From contig NC_014010.1 in NCBI RefSeq assembly GCF_000024465.1, positions 2,641,001-2,705,000 on the forward strand: 64,000 nt of DNA, given 5' to 3'. Under the pieces are notes generated by a model. It had not been told where the DNA came from and did not search any database. It saw nothing but the letters and a program-made list of their open reading frames with translations. Shown here in pieces: positions 54,911-61,936 of the stretch. Both the position numbers and the translations under genes were made by a program. Each line of letters starts with the position of its first letter. Within the stretch, counting starts at the first letter, position 1. The DNA is from Candidatus Puniceispirillum marinum IMCC1322. Its GTDB lineage: Bacteria; Pseudomonadota; Alphaproteobacteria; Puniceispirillales; Puniceispirillaceae.

Positions 54911-55369
54911 ATGAAAAATCTAAAAAAATCACAGTTACACAATCAAAAGATGTTTCCTGTCTTTTGTGAGAATATCCTTACTAACGGATGCGGCACCTTT
55001 GAAGACCTTGCAAAGGCACTGGATAAAGCAGGGATAAAAAACTATTACGGCAAACCTTACACCGTAAACAATCTCTATCAGTTGAAACATCAGTGGAATA
55101 AAGTTTCTAAGGATGAAGATTTTCGGCAGGAATACATTGAAGAATTTCTTCCAGATAAACCGTCCATCTATTCTAATGATTCAGAACCAGATGATGTTTT
55201 ATCAGAAGTTCGGACGGATGCAGAACAGTTCAAATTCATAGAAGAACATCGCAAGGGTGAGAACTTCTCTGAAAAGAAGAAAAGAGAGACCCAAGACAAG
55301 TTTCTAGAAAAGTTATCCAAACGAGAAGAATTTGAACCTATTGTTAGAGTGTTCCTAAGAAATTCCTAA
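54911..55369 (+). CDS. Element-encoded hypothetical protein (152 aa)
   Basis: A charged soluble protein. Residues 25-65 (FEDLAKALDKAGIKNYYGKP followed by YTVNNLYQLKHQW) look like the helix-turn-helix 'recombinase' type segment that reads out a target at the end of serine recombinases. The C-terminal half is Glu/Lys-rich and probably coiled (HRKGENFSEKKKRETQDKFL). GGAG lies 7 bases before ATG. It could regulate the element or its excision. The family is not recognised. Confidence 0.65.
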   Translation: MKNLKKSQLHNQKMFPVFCENILTNGCGTFEDLAKALDKAGIKNYYGKPYTVNNLYQLKHQWNKVSKDEDFRQEYIEEFLPDKPSIYSNDSEPDDVLSEVRTDAEQFKFIEEHRKGENFSEKKKRETQDKFLEKLSKREEFEPIVRVFLRNS

Positions 55370-55416
55370 AATCGTGTCTAAGTAACTATGTCGGATATGA
55401 AAAAGGGGAAAAAGAA

Positions 55417-55533
55417 ATGACTAATAAAACCTCTTTATTATGGAATTTCTTGAGACCATTGATACTAGATGGAACATTAAAACCTTTATGGTTACCAGAT
55501 GACTTTTACACTTCGGAAGGTGAGTCACCGTGA
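55417..55533 (+). CDS. Possible small protein (38 aa)
   Basis: ATG at 55417 follows AAGGGG and an A-rich spacer. The 38-residue product is Leu/Trp-rich (LLWNFLRPLILDGTLKPLWL) and could lie on a membrane. Its stop TGA is the loop of a GTCACC/GGTGAC hairpin. It is short, so coding status is uncertain. Confidence 0.4.
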   Translation: MTNKTSLLWNFLRPLILDGTLKPLWLPDDFYTSEGESP

Positions 55534-55560
55534 GGTGACGAACTTGAACCGTAGGTTCAA
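55524..55560 (+). repeat. Two tandem perfect hairpins
   Basis: GTCACC-GTGA-GGTGAC (55524-55539) and TTGAACC-GTA-GGTTCAA (55544-55560) lie 4 bases apart. Both have perfect stems and very short loops. They follow the 38-aa frame and precede the terminator at 55626, so they may form a structured small RNA or a protein-binding site. Confidence 0.6.
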
Positions 55561-55625
55561 CCTAATAACTTTTTGCAGATGATGACTGACGATTGATTTC
55601 TCCATTTGTAATGACTTTAGAGACA

Positions 55626-55650
55626 GGGATAGGGAAACCTATCCCTTTTT
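55626..55650 (+). terminator. Intrinsic terminator in the element
   Basis: GGGATAGG (55626-55633), GAAA tetraloop, CCTATCCC (55638-55645), then TTTTT. A textbook rightward terminator that ends the int-side transcript. Confidence 0.88.
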
Positions 55651-55740
55651 CTTTCACACCCCCTCAGAACCCCTAGAAACTCGTCTGAGTGCGTATTTGG
55701 AACGCATAAATACTTCTACCAACACCAGTAGGAGTAAATG

Positions 55741-55926
55741 ATGAAGAAATATGAATACCAACGCAGTATTAGATTTACCGAACCTGTCAGAGAGTCTCTG
55801 GAAGAGATTTGTGACGCATATCGTATCAATGAATCTGATTACATCCGTATCTCAGTTCAGAGATGCCTGATGAATGATTTAGAAAACATAGGACTATCAC
55901 CAAAGTTCCCTATTTTGGGGTTTTGA
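55741..55926 (+). CDS. Small RHH-like DNA-binding protein (61 aa)
   Basis: An N-terminal basic strand then two helices (YQRSIRFTEPVRESLEEIC and RINESDYIRISVQRCL) give the ribbon-helix-helix pattern of small phage or plasmid repressors. AGGAG (55730-55734) lies 6 bases before the chosen ATG 55741; a tandem ATG at 55738 is too close. A CATAAATA element at 55705-55712 could be its promoter. Likely a regulator of the element. Confidence 0.65.
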   Translation: MKKYEYQRSIRFTEPVRESLEEICDAYRINESDYIRISVQRCLMNDLENIGLSPKFPILGF

Positions 55927-55927
55927 T

Positions 55928-56293
55928 ATGTCAAACTTAGTAGAACAAACCAGACAGTATCTAAACGAGACACCAGACGATTTAGAGACAGAATTCCTTA
56001 ATGAAGTGGTTTCGTTAAGAACTGGTGCAATCGTTGTAGGGTTAGGGAAGGTCAAACAGTATGCAAACAAGATTGACCAAGAGGTTGCAAAACTAAAACG
56101 AGATGCATCTGACCTTAGAAAGAGTTCACCAGAAGATGCACCGTCACACATCGCAGATGCATTAGATGCGATGGGTAAGTTGTTTTATCTGCAAAGGAAG
56201 ATGCAGATGTATTCTGCACTGACTGCTGCTGCAACAGGTTTAGGGGTAGATAAGTCAAATAAGATACTAAAGAAACTGGAGAGGAAACGATGA
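55928..56293 (+). CDS. Element-encoded hypothetical protein (121 aa)
   Basis: A helical, charged protein (DDLETEFLNEVVSLRTGAIV, then AGKLFYLQ-type amphipathic helix and a basic C-terminal end LKKLERKR). The start is 1 base after the preceding stop, and the end overlaps the next gene by ATGA, so it is within a tight operon. No family is recognised; it resembles small phage accessory proteins in style. Confidence 0.65.
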   Translation: MSNLVEQTRQYLNETPDDLETEFLNEVVSLRTGAIVVGLGKVKQYANKIDQEVAKLKRDASDLRKSSPEDAPSHIADALDAMGKLFYLQRKMQMYSALTAAATGLGVDKSNKILKKLERKR

Positions 56294-56484
56294 AACACCC
56301 AATGACAGGTGGTCTTGCATCAATCCTCTACAACGATGAACAAAAAAGGTTAGAAAAACAGAGACGCAGAGAAACCTTAGACCGTCAAAATGATGAAGTT
56401 ATGAAACGCACTGCGACACGATACGACCCTATTCCAGATATGAAGGATGCATATGCCAGAGTAAGGGAGAGGGGAAATGCTTAA
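56290..56484 (+). CDS. Element-encoded hypothetical protein (64 aa)
   Basis: A very basic, Arg/Lys-rich helix (DEQKRLEKQRRRETLDRQND) between a short N-terminal GGLASILYN and a C-terminal DMKDAYARVRERGNA. It overlaps the preceding gene by ATGA and the following frame by 8 bases. After its stop the same frame continues with a plausible stretch (DYPDEYKDFIRRTSGRCV), so a recent stop mutation is possible. Confidence 0.55.
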   Translation: MKHPMTGGLASILYNDEQKRLEKQRRRETLDRQNDEVMKRTATRYDPIPDMKDAYARVRERGNA

Positions 56485-56668
56485 GATTATCCAGACGAAT
56501 ACAAGGACTTTATCCGTAGAACTAGTGGAAGATGTGTCTAGGTGCGTAACATTTACGCATGGTGCGTATAAATATATGCGAGATAACTCCTGTCTTGCGA
56601 CAAGTTATGTGATTTCTTGGTCATGGATAGGGGGAAGTGACGGAAGATTTCACCAACGACTCCATTGA
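56477..56668 (+). CDS. Possible small protein (63 aa), end of the element operon
   Basis: ATG at 56477 has GAGAGGGG just upstream and overlaps the end of the preceding gene, but the sequence has odd composition (Cys/Trp/Ser-rich end) and its 3' end lies within a strong hairpin. An alternative is a non-coding 3' region. Confidence 0.35.
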   Translation: MLKIIQTNTRTLSVELVEDVSRCVTFTHGAYKYMRDNSCLATSYVISWSWIGGSDGRFHQRLH

Positions 56669-56683
56669 AATCGTCATTTCCCC
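56631..56683 (+). repeat. Compound long hairpin
   Basis: GGGGAAGTGACG (56631-56642) pairs with CGTCATTTCCCC (56672-56683), one G-T. Inside it GATTTCA (56646-56652) pairs with TGAAATC (56666-56672, sharing one base). Only a 3-base bulge interrupts the helix, leaving a 13-base loop. It closes the rightward gene string. Confidence 0.65.
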
Positions 56684-56815
56684 AATTTGCGTAAAAAACT
56701 TCAAAAGATGTTTTTTAATATGATTGTGTTGGGTTCAAAACCAGTTATCTATCGTCTTGTCAATGCAATCTAATCTATCCTACAGTAATAGGATTGTTGT
56801 TTTTTTTTATACACA

Positions 56816-57637
56816 TCAATTTGAGATTAGAGATTTTTTTACCCAAATCATTAACGGTCTAGTGAATACCTCTGCTGTCGTGACTTCTGAGTTCCAAACC
56901 AATTTAATGCTTGAAACTTTTGAGATATTTTTTCTAGTTAAATATTTGAAATACATCGATGAAGAAATTGTTTCGGTCGTTTCAGTTCCATTAACTAGAA
57001 ATTTATATGTAACGGTGTCTGTGTTTCTAATAGGAATGGAAATATTCTCGATATCTATTGGGTTGGTAAAGTTAATCAAAAAAATCTGATTTTCAGAGAG
57101 AGTCTGACTGTGTGTCAGTTTCGCAAATAGATTGTTTGAGAAAAGAAATGGACTTTTAGTTTCTATCTTTTTGAAATAATTATCGAAACCAGCACGGGCA
57201 ATGTTTTGATATTTAGAATTTTTAAACCTTAACCCGATTTCATAGTGACTTCCAGAAGAGGTGAAAACTGAGAGAATCTGAGGTGGTTTATTAATAGAAA
57301 TTGTCTTGCTTGAACAAAATGAACCACCAGAAAATTTTTCTTTTTGAACATTTGAGTGCATTCCAGTAATCCATAGTGGGGCAAAATGTCCTGACTTAGA
57401 ATTTGCAAATAAATCCACATGCTCATTCGATTCACCATGGGAACTAGTGCCTGCAGTGAGACAATGGTTATAAATTAAGAGTTCAGTATCCTCGGGTAAT
57501 AATGTCTCCAAATCCAATGCAGAACTTTCATTGAATTCAAGTTGATAAGAGTTGTCATCTAAAGCAATTTCATTAGATGCCCACACACTTGAGTTGAATA
57601 AAACTATAAGGATAATAAATGTCTGCAAAAATCTCAT
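56816..57637 (-). CDS. Orphan exported protein on the element (273 aa)
   Basis: A signal peptide (FLQTFIILIVLFNSSVWA-SN) leads a 250-residue beta-rich, Ser/Asn/Thr-rich protein with two Cys (IYNHCLTAGTSSHG and GGSFCSSKT). It is the only long leftward gene of the element and is more AT-rich than its neighbours, so it may have come separately. A poor ribosome site precedes ATG. The plus-strand frame at 56724-57089 is its shadow. No family is recognised; secreted cargo is likely. Confidence 0.65.
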   Translation of the reverse strand: MRFLQTFIILIVLFNSSVWASNEIALDDNSYQLEFNESSALDLETLLPEDTELLIYNHCLTAGTSSHGESNEHVDLFANSKSGHFAPLWITGMHSNVQKEKFSGGSFCSSKTISINKPPQILSVFTSSGSHYEIGLRFKNSKYQNIARAGFDNYFKKIETKSPFLFSNNLFAKLTHSQTLSENQIFLINFTNPIDIENISIPIRNTDTVTYKFLVNGTETTETISSSMYFKYLTRKNISKVSSIKLVWNSEVTTAEVFTRPLMIWVKKSLISN

Positions 57638-57669
57638 AAATTACATTGTTTCTTATTAAAGAGTTTTGG

Positions 57670-57915
57670 TCAACGATAACGGTAGACAGACGCAACACCT
57701 ATACCCAACTTCTTTGCAATCTCACTAGGTTTCATACCTTGATTGGTCAACTCAACAATCTCTGCTGAATGATTCTTTGCAGTAGGAACACGACCCTTGA
57801 ACTTACCTTCTGCCTTTGCCTTTGCAATACCTACCTTCTGTCTTTCAAGAAGGATTTCTCTTTCAAATTGGTAAATAGAACCGAGTAGGTTGTGGATACA
57901 GTCCAACAAACGCAT
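57670..57915 (-). pseudogene. Serine recombinase (resolvase/invertase), N-terminally truncated
   Basis: Only the C-terminal 80 residues of a resolvase remain: the end of the catalytic domain (LLGSIYQFEREILLERQKVG), the linker IAKAKAEGKFKGR and the HTH (GMKPSEIAKKLGIGVASVYRY). The catalytic Ser domain (about 110 residues) is missing, so it cannot recombine DNA. The break at about 57900 coincides with the start of the rightward gene at 57890. Confidence 0.85.
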
Positions 57916-58396
57916 CTACTTTTATTGGTATTCGTTCCTTCAACTTGCAGAACAAGACCCAACCAGAAAAGTTAACTGGAAACTTTACGAAGGATGGGGT
58001 GGTGCAGATGTTGTTCTGAATACCAAGTTTGATACATGGTGGAACACGCACTGGAAGGACTTGTTTGGTATCCCTAAAGAGGGAGATAAACCTAAGTTCC
58101 CTCTATCTACAAAAAAACCAAAGGAACAAGGACTCCGACTTGCACTCTTAATTTATGAGAGACGAGGGTTGGGGGATATGTGGACTATTGCGAAGAATAT
58201 CGCACGATATGAGAGAAGGACACGCAAGAGAGGTCTGACTGTAATTCCATTTGGTGATGCGTTTTATAGTGAGTGGAAACGCAAAGACCCAATCACTAGA
58301 AGTGTCATCAAACGAAATGCACAATCCAGAACTGCGAGATATATGCATCGTGCAGAAGAATTATTGGATGGTGTTTGTGAAGGAGTTTTTCCATGA
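57890..58396 (+). CDS. Element-encoded hypothetical protein, probably 5'-truncated (168 aa)
   Basis: A Trp- and Lys-rich protein with natural composition (YWYSFLQLAEQDPTRKVNW, TKFDTWWNTHWKDLFGIP, then a basic helix ENIARYERRTRKRG type). The only start is a weak TTG at 57890 inside the reversed resolvase remnant, so the true N-terminus seems lost. It ends a few bases before a run of ten C. No family is recognised. Confidence 0.55.
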   Translation: MWIQSNKRIYFYWYSFLQLAEQDPTRKVNWKLYEGWGGADVVLNTKFDTWWNTHWKDLFGIPKEGDKPKFPLSTKKPKEQGLRLALLIYERRGLGDMWTIAKNIARYERRTRKRGLTVIPFGDAFYSEWKRKDPITRSVIKRNAQSRTARYMHRAEELLDGVCEGVFP

Positions 58397-58541
58397 ACCC
58401 CCCCCCCTGAGACTGACAACAATTTTCTAATCTATAAATGTAAAAGAGACACCTCAAGAAATGTAAGATGTCCTGTATGATAGACAGAACTAAAATTGGT
58501 AAGTATGTAAGAGTATGAAACTATTAGATTTTTACCTGTTT

Positions 58542-58560
58542 GTTTCCAAATAGTTTCCAA
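58542..58560. promoter_or_regulatory. Right-end pair of putative integrase arm sites
   Basis: GTTTCCAA at 58542 and at 58553, an 11-bp period, the same word as in the three left-end pairs; 50 bp inside attR. Confidence 0.65.
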
Positions 58561-58609
58561 GTAATTAAGATATCAAATAAAATCAATGACATACAAACAT
58601 AAAACAATA

Positions 58610-58621
58610 GAGTGGGAATGA
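58610..58621 (+). repeat. Right attachment core (attR)
   Basis: GAGTGGGAATGA, identical to 53333-53344. Host-like sequence resumes directly after it. Confidence 0.85.
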
Positions 58622-58625
58622 GTGA

Positions 58626-58955
58626 ATGTATGTCTCGGTGACTGGGCTTAAACCAAAAGGGTTCATGGGCTGGATACGTTTCTGGGTCTTGACAATTCCC
58701 GCATCCAGACACGCCCAGAACGCCGAAGGTGTGTTGCTTTGCGCTTTCACGTCACGCCATCATGTCCAGCACACGCTGACTGTCTGGCAGTCAAAAGACC
58801 ATATGCTGGCTTATAGATCATCACCAAACCATGTAAGAGCCATGCAACATTTCTCAAAGATTGGTAGCGGCAAAGTATATGGTTACGAAACCAATGCCAT
58901 GCCAGATTGGGATGAGGCTTTGGCGGCATGGGATCAACACGGGCAAGAGCATTAA
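58626..58955 (+). CDS. Hypothetical protein, dimeric alpha-beta barrel-like (109 aa)
   Basis: A 109-residue protein; its core (EGVLLCAFTSRHHVQHTLTV followed by WQSKDHMLAYRSSPNHVRAM) has the look of ABM/DUF3291-type dimeric barrels. It starts 4 bases after the attR core. Before the element inserted, its ATG would have stood 4 bases after the guaA stop, with GAGTGGG as ribosome site, so it was probably the last gene of the gua cluster. Function unknown. Confidence 0.65.
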   Translation: MYVSVTGLKPKGFMGWIRFWVLTIPASRHAQNAEGVLLCAFTSRHHVQHTLTVWQSKDHMLAYRSSPNHVRAMQHFSKIGSGKVYGYETNAMPDWDEALAAWDQHGQEH

Positions 58956-59050
58956 GGTTTGTCACAAAGCAATGTGGCCTGTTTCCATATTGTAGGCAGA
59001 TTGTTTAAAAGTGCCTTTCTTCAGATGGTTAACGCCCTTAGGTTAGCCGC

Positions 59051-59362
59051 ATGGATATTATTCGTAGCAAAGATTTCACCGGCACGCAGGCGTGGGACGC
59101 GCTGGATATTGCCAGCATGAATGGCATCACCACGCGCCTGCATTGGACCGATCAGCCCTATAAATGGCATGTGAATGACGGGGCTGAGGTATTCGCCGTT
59201 CTGGATGGCATGGTGCGCATGTTCTACCGTGAAAATGGCGTGGAGACGTCAGTTGATCTGGCGGCGGGTGACATTTTTTATGCCTCGGTTGGCACCGCCC
59301 ATTATGCACATCCGCAAGGCGAGGCACGGATACTGGTGATCGAAGCCGAAGGCAGCGTCTAG
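59051..59362 (+). CDS. Cupin-domain protein (103 aa)
   Basis: A single small cupin. Motif 1: WHVNDGAEVFAVLDG; motif 2: LAAGDIFYASVGTAHYAHP, with potential metal His and Glu residues. Such proteins bind small molecules or metals; the role is unknown. It is 4 bp upstream of the DUF2306 gene and is probably co-transcribed. Confidence 0.75.
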   Translation: MDIIRSKDFTGTQAWDALDIASMNGITTRLHWTDQPYKWHVNDGAEVFAVLDGMVRMFYRENGVETSVDLAAGDIFYASVGTAHYAHPQGEARILVIEAEGSV

Positions 59363-59366
59363 TCGC

Positions 59367-59768
59367 ATGGTATCATTATCGCCCCTGATGATGGCACCGA
59401 TGCCGATTGCCCCGCACGCATTTATGGCCTTTGCAGCTGTGGCGGTTGGGGCGGAGCAGATGTTCACCCGCAAAGGCACAAAGCGCCATCGCTGGCTTGG
59501 CTATGCCTGGTGCGGCATGCTGTTTTTTGTCGCTGTATCTGGCTTCTTTATTCATACGATTAAACTATGGAGTCTGTTCAGCCCGATACATTTTTTATCG
59601 GTGCTGACGATTGTGGCATTGACGCGCGCCATATGGTGTGCGCGTACAGGCCGTATCCACCAGCATCAACGTATCATGGCTAGTTTGTTCTGGCTGGCGC
59701 TGGTAGTGACCGGGCTATTTACCTTTTTGCCCGGACGGATTATGTTTGCTGTTGTCAGCGGGGCATAG
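59367..59768 (+). CDS. DUF2306-family membrane protein
   Basis: A 133-residue membrane protein with four hydrophobic helices. The TKRHRWLGYAWCGMLFFVAVSG and FSPIHFLSVLTIV segments with conserved His residues match DUF2306, which may be haem- or quinone-linked by analogy only. It follows the cupin gene by 4 bp. Confidence 0.72.
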   Translation: MVSLSPLMMAPMPIAPHAFMAFAAVAVGAEQMFTRKGTKRHRWLGYAWCGMLFFVAVSGFFIHTIKLWSLFSPIHFLSVLTIVALTRAIWCARTGRIHQHQRIMASLFWLALVVTGLFTFLPGRIMFAVVSGA

Positions 59769-59857
59769 CGGATAGCAATCCGCAATCTGGCTGATATTAA
59801 ATACAATTCAATAGTATAACTATAATCATTTTTTGATAAAAAGGTGATGGAGGATAT

Positions 59858-60091
59858 ATGATTTCAGAAAAAGCGGAAAAATATCTAAAGCAATTTGCAT
59901 TGCTACTTGGCATTGTGAGCGCCATTGCGGTCATATTCGACTGGTATCCCTATACGATGTTTATTGCCTTTCCCTTCTGCCTGATCTGGATTTATTGCGC
60001 ATGGCTTCATACCGAACCACAATTGAAATGGATCAATATCATTTTTGCGCTTCTCTATGCCTATGGCATTATCCGCTATTATTGGTTCTAG
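59858..60091 (+). CDS. Small membrane protein (77 aa)
   Basis: Three hydrophobic segments (FALLLGIVSAIAVIF, MFIAFPFCLIWIYCAW, WINIIFALLYAYGI) and a basic N-terminus; GGAGG precedes ATG 59858. Family not firmly recognised. Confidence 0.65.
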   Translation: MISEKAEKYLKQFALLLGIVSAIAVIFDWYPYTMFIAFPFCLIWIYCAWLHTEPQLKWINIIFALLYAYGIIRYYWF

Positions 60092-60157
60092 CCACGGCTT
60101 TTGCTTGCCAGCAAATCAAAGGCGTGCAGTATGACAGGGTATAATAAGGATTTATCC

Positions 60158-60777
60158 ATGCCAGCATCCTTCATTACTGGATTTGCGCTTGGCTTTTCGC
60201 TGATACTGGCGATTGGGGCGCAAAATGCCTTTGTTCTGCGTCAGGGTCTGATGGGCAGGCATGTGTTTGCCGTCGCCTTATTCTGTGCGCTATCGGATGC
60301 TGTGTTGATTGTCGCGGGCATAGGCGGCCTGTCATTGCTTATTGCGGATTTCATGACCGCTTATACTGACTGGATGTTTGGCGGCGCGGCGGTCTGGCTG
60401 GCGCTTTATGGGTGATGCGTTTGCGGGATGTGGTACGAGGCGGCGGCGGACTCGAAGCTGGTACGGTTAAAAGCCTTGATGTTGTTTCAACATTGGGGAT
60501 GGCGGCGATGCTGACTTTTGCCAACCCGCATGTCTATCTTGATACGGTGATATTGGTCGGCACGGTATCATTGCAATTTGATGGTGCCGACAAGCTGTTA
60601 TTTGGTGCTGGAGCTGCCAGTGCCAGTTTTGTTTTCTTTTTCGGGCTTGCCTATGGTGCCAGCTATTTTGCCAGCCATATGCAGCGACCAGGCGCTTGGC
60701 GTGTGCTTGATACGGTAATTGCGGTCATTATGTTTATGCTGGCGCTGGCTATGGCGCGCGCGGGCAACTGGATATAA
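60158..60777 (+). pseudogene. argO-like LysE exporter broken by a frameshift
   Basis: Two frames together give a full LysE/ArgO-type exporter of about 205 residues. The first (60158-60415) has SFITGFALGFSLILAIGAQN and ends at AVWLALYG-stop. The second (from about 60412) resumes with MRLRDVVRGGGGLEAGTVKS and continues through LTFANPHVYLDTVIL to the end. Adding one G to the GGG run at 60410-60412 joins them in frame. AAGGA lies upstream of ATG 60158. The cause may be a real loss, a sequence error or a slip site; the reading frame is otherwise clean. Confidence 0.85.
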
Positions 60778-60811
60778 GCTATAGTCACCGCGTCAAAACG
60801 AATATTAGGGG

Positions 60812-61030
60812 CTAGACGGTATCGTCCAGATCTTCTTCCAAAATGCTGATCTGAACATGATAGCATGTCTCGCCATCTTCATTATCTTGAAACACAACGC
60901 CAATAAATTCGTCTTCCAGCATCAGATCGGCTGAGTCTTCTTTGTTTTCGCGGCGGGCAATAGACAATTTATTATTGCCAAAGCGCTGGCGTAAATAGCG
61001 TTGAACTTTTGCTGTATCACTTGCATTCAT
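60812..61030 (-). CDS. DUF3126-family protein (72 aa)
   Basis: A 72-residue acidic protein with the alphaproteobacterial DUF3126 pattern: VQRYLRQRFGNNKLSIARR, then DSADLMLEDEFIGVVFQDNE and the VQISILEEDL end. Function unknown. Convergent with the argO remnant. Confidence 0.85.
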   Translation of the reverse strand: MNASDTAKVQRYLRQRFGNNKLSIARRENKEDSADLMLEDEFIGVVFQDNEDGETCYHVQISILEEDLDDTV

Positions 61031-61167
61031 GGCGTCTGCCTTCTCATCAATCTGCTTGGTGTCGGATCATCTAAAGCTAATCGGATCCAGACGATTAAAT
61101 GCCTAACCTATCATGTCACAACTGGCAAGCCACAACTGGCAAATATGCTGTGCTGTAAAAGGCGCAC

Positions 61168-61446
61168 TTAGCCATGCAAGGCTATCTGTCCTGTTTCATG
61201 AGACCATGAAGGGCAGGTGGTGACATCATGCGACTGACAGGATGTGCAACGCATACGCCCACCCAGTTCGGGCACTGGAAACAGTGGGCCTAGGCGGTTG
61301 ATAAGCGGTGTCGGGTCAATATCGGCGCTATGACTGCATCGGTTGCACCAGCATAGAATATACTGATTTTGTGTATCCAGATCAGCCAGTGTCATGGGAT
61401 TCACAGGCTCGTTTTTGGCAATGAGGTGGCGTTTGAATTTGCCCAT
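61168..61446 (-). CDS. Small zinc-ribbon-like protein (92 aa)
   Basis: Four Cys in two pairs (YILCWCNRCSHSAD and GRMRCTSCQSHDV) suggest a zinc ribbon. ATG 61446 was chosen because AGGAG lies 7 bases upstream; the in-frame codons up to 61488 lack one. Function unknown. Confidence 0.7.
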   Translation of the reverse strand: MGKFKRHLIAKNEPVNPMTLADLDTQNQYILCWCNRCSHSADIDPTPLINRLGPLFPVPELGGRMRCTSCQSHDVTTCPSWSHETGQIALHG

Positions 61447-61606
61447 CTTGAATCTCCTATCCTGCACAGCCAGCGCTGCCATCATCATATATGTTCATGT
61501 TTTGTTCTATTTATGTTTAGCCTATTTCATGACGCTTAACAAGGGGCAAATATGCCATATGGTCATTATGTGAAATCGGAAGTGGAGGCGGGGTCTGCGG
61601 CGCTGG

Positions 61607-61936
61607 CTAGCCTGATATCAGCCGGGGCAATTTATCAAAGTGATTGATCACGTCTTGCACCATTGTCGCCTTACATAAAACACGCTTGTTGTCGCGCAGG
61701 ATAAATTGCGGGCGTTCCTTGTGATGACGTTGCTGTTTTTCAATCACATAGACTGGCGTTTCATGCGTATGGCGGAAGATCGAAAAGGCGGCAGATCCTG
61801 TCAGATGATCCAGCGCATAGTCACGCCATTCACCAGCGGCAACGCGGGCGCTATAGGCCGCAAGGATGAGTCCAAGCTCGCTTCGGGTGAAATAAAGCGG
61901 GCGGCGGGATTTTTTTGGATTGGAAACTTGAGACAC
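61607..61936 (-). CDS. DUF2794-family protein (109 aa)
   Basis: A 109-residue protein with the DUF2794 pattern: RPLYFTRSELGLILAAYSAR, GEWRDYALDHLTGSAAFSIF and PVYVIEKQQR. Function unknown; typical of alphaproteobacteria. Confidence 0.85.
   Translation of the reverse strand: MSQVSNPKKSRRPLYFTRSELGLILAAYSARVAAGEWRDYALDHLTGSAAFSIFRHTHETPVYVIEKQQRHHKERPQFILRDNKRVLCKATMVQDVINHFDKLPRLISG

Larger units (their letters stand above)
53333..58621. mobile_element. Integrative element inserted at the 3' end of guaA (about 5.3 kb)
   Basis: The segment between two copies of GAGTGGGAATGA (53333-53344 and 58610-58621) is AT-richer than both flanks and holds a tyrosine recombinase gene beside the left end, mostly small rightward genes with no housekeeping function, an orphan exported protein and a decayed serine recombinase. 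The 3' end of guaA is a known integration site for genomic islands. No capsid, terminase, relaxase or type IV secretion gene is seen, so it is either a satellite-like element or a degraded island. About 213 bp at the right end (58397-58609) is non-coding and carries a run of ten C (58388-58397 region) and the right arm sites. Confidence 0.88.

Noticed and set aside
56724-57089. Rightward 121-aa frame opposite the exported-protein gene
   Set aside because: Phe/Ile-rich shadow of the leftward frame, which has a real signal peptide and balanced composition.
58388-58397. Run of ten C as a phase-variation tract
   Set aside because: It lies after the stop region of the last element gene and controls no visible frame; noted only as an oddity.
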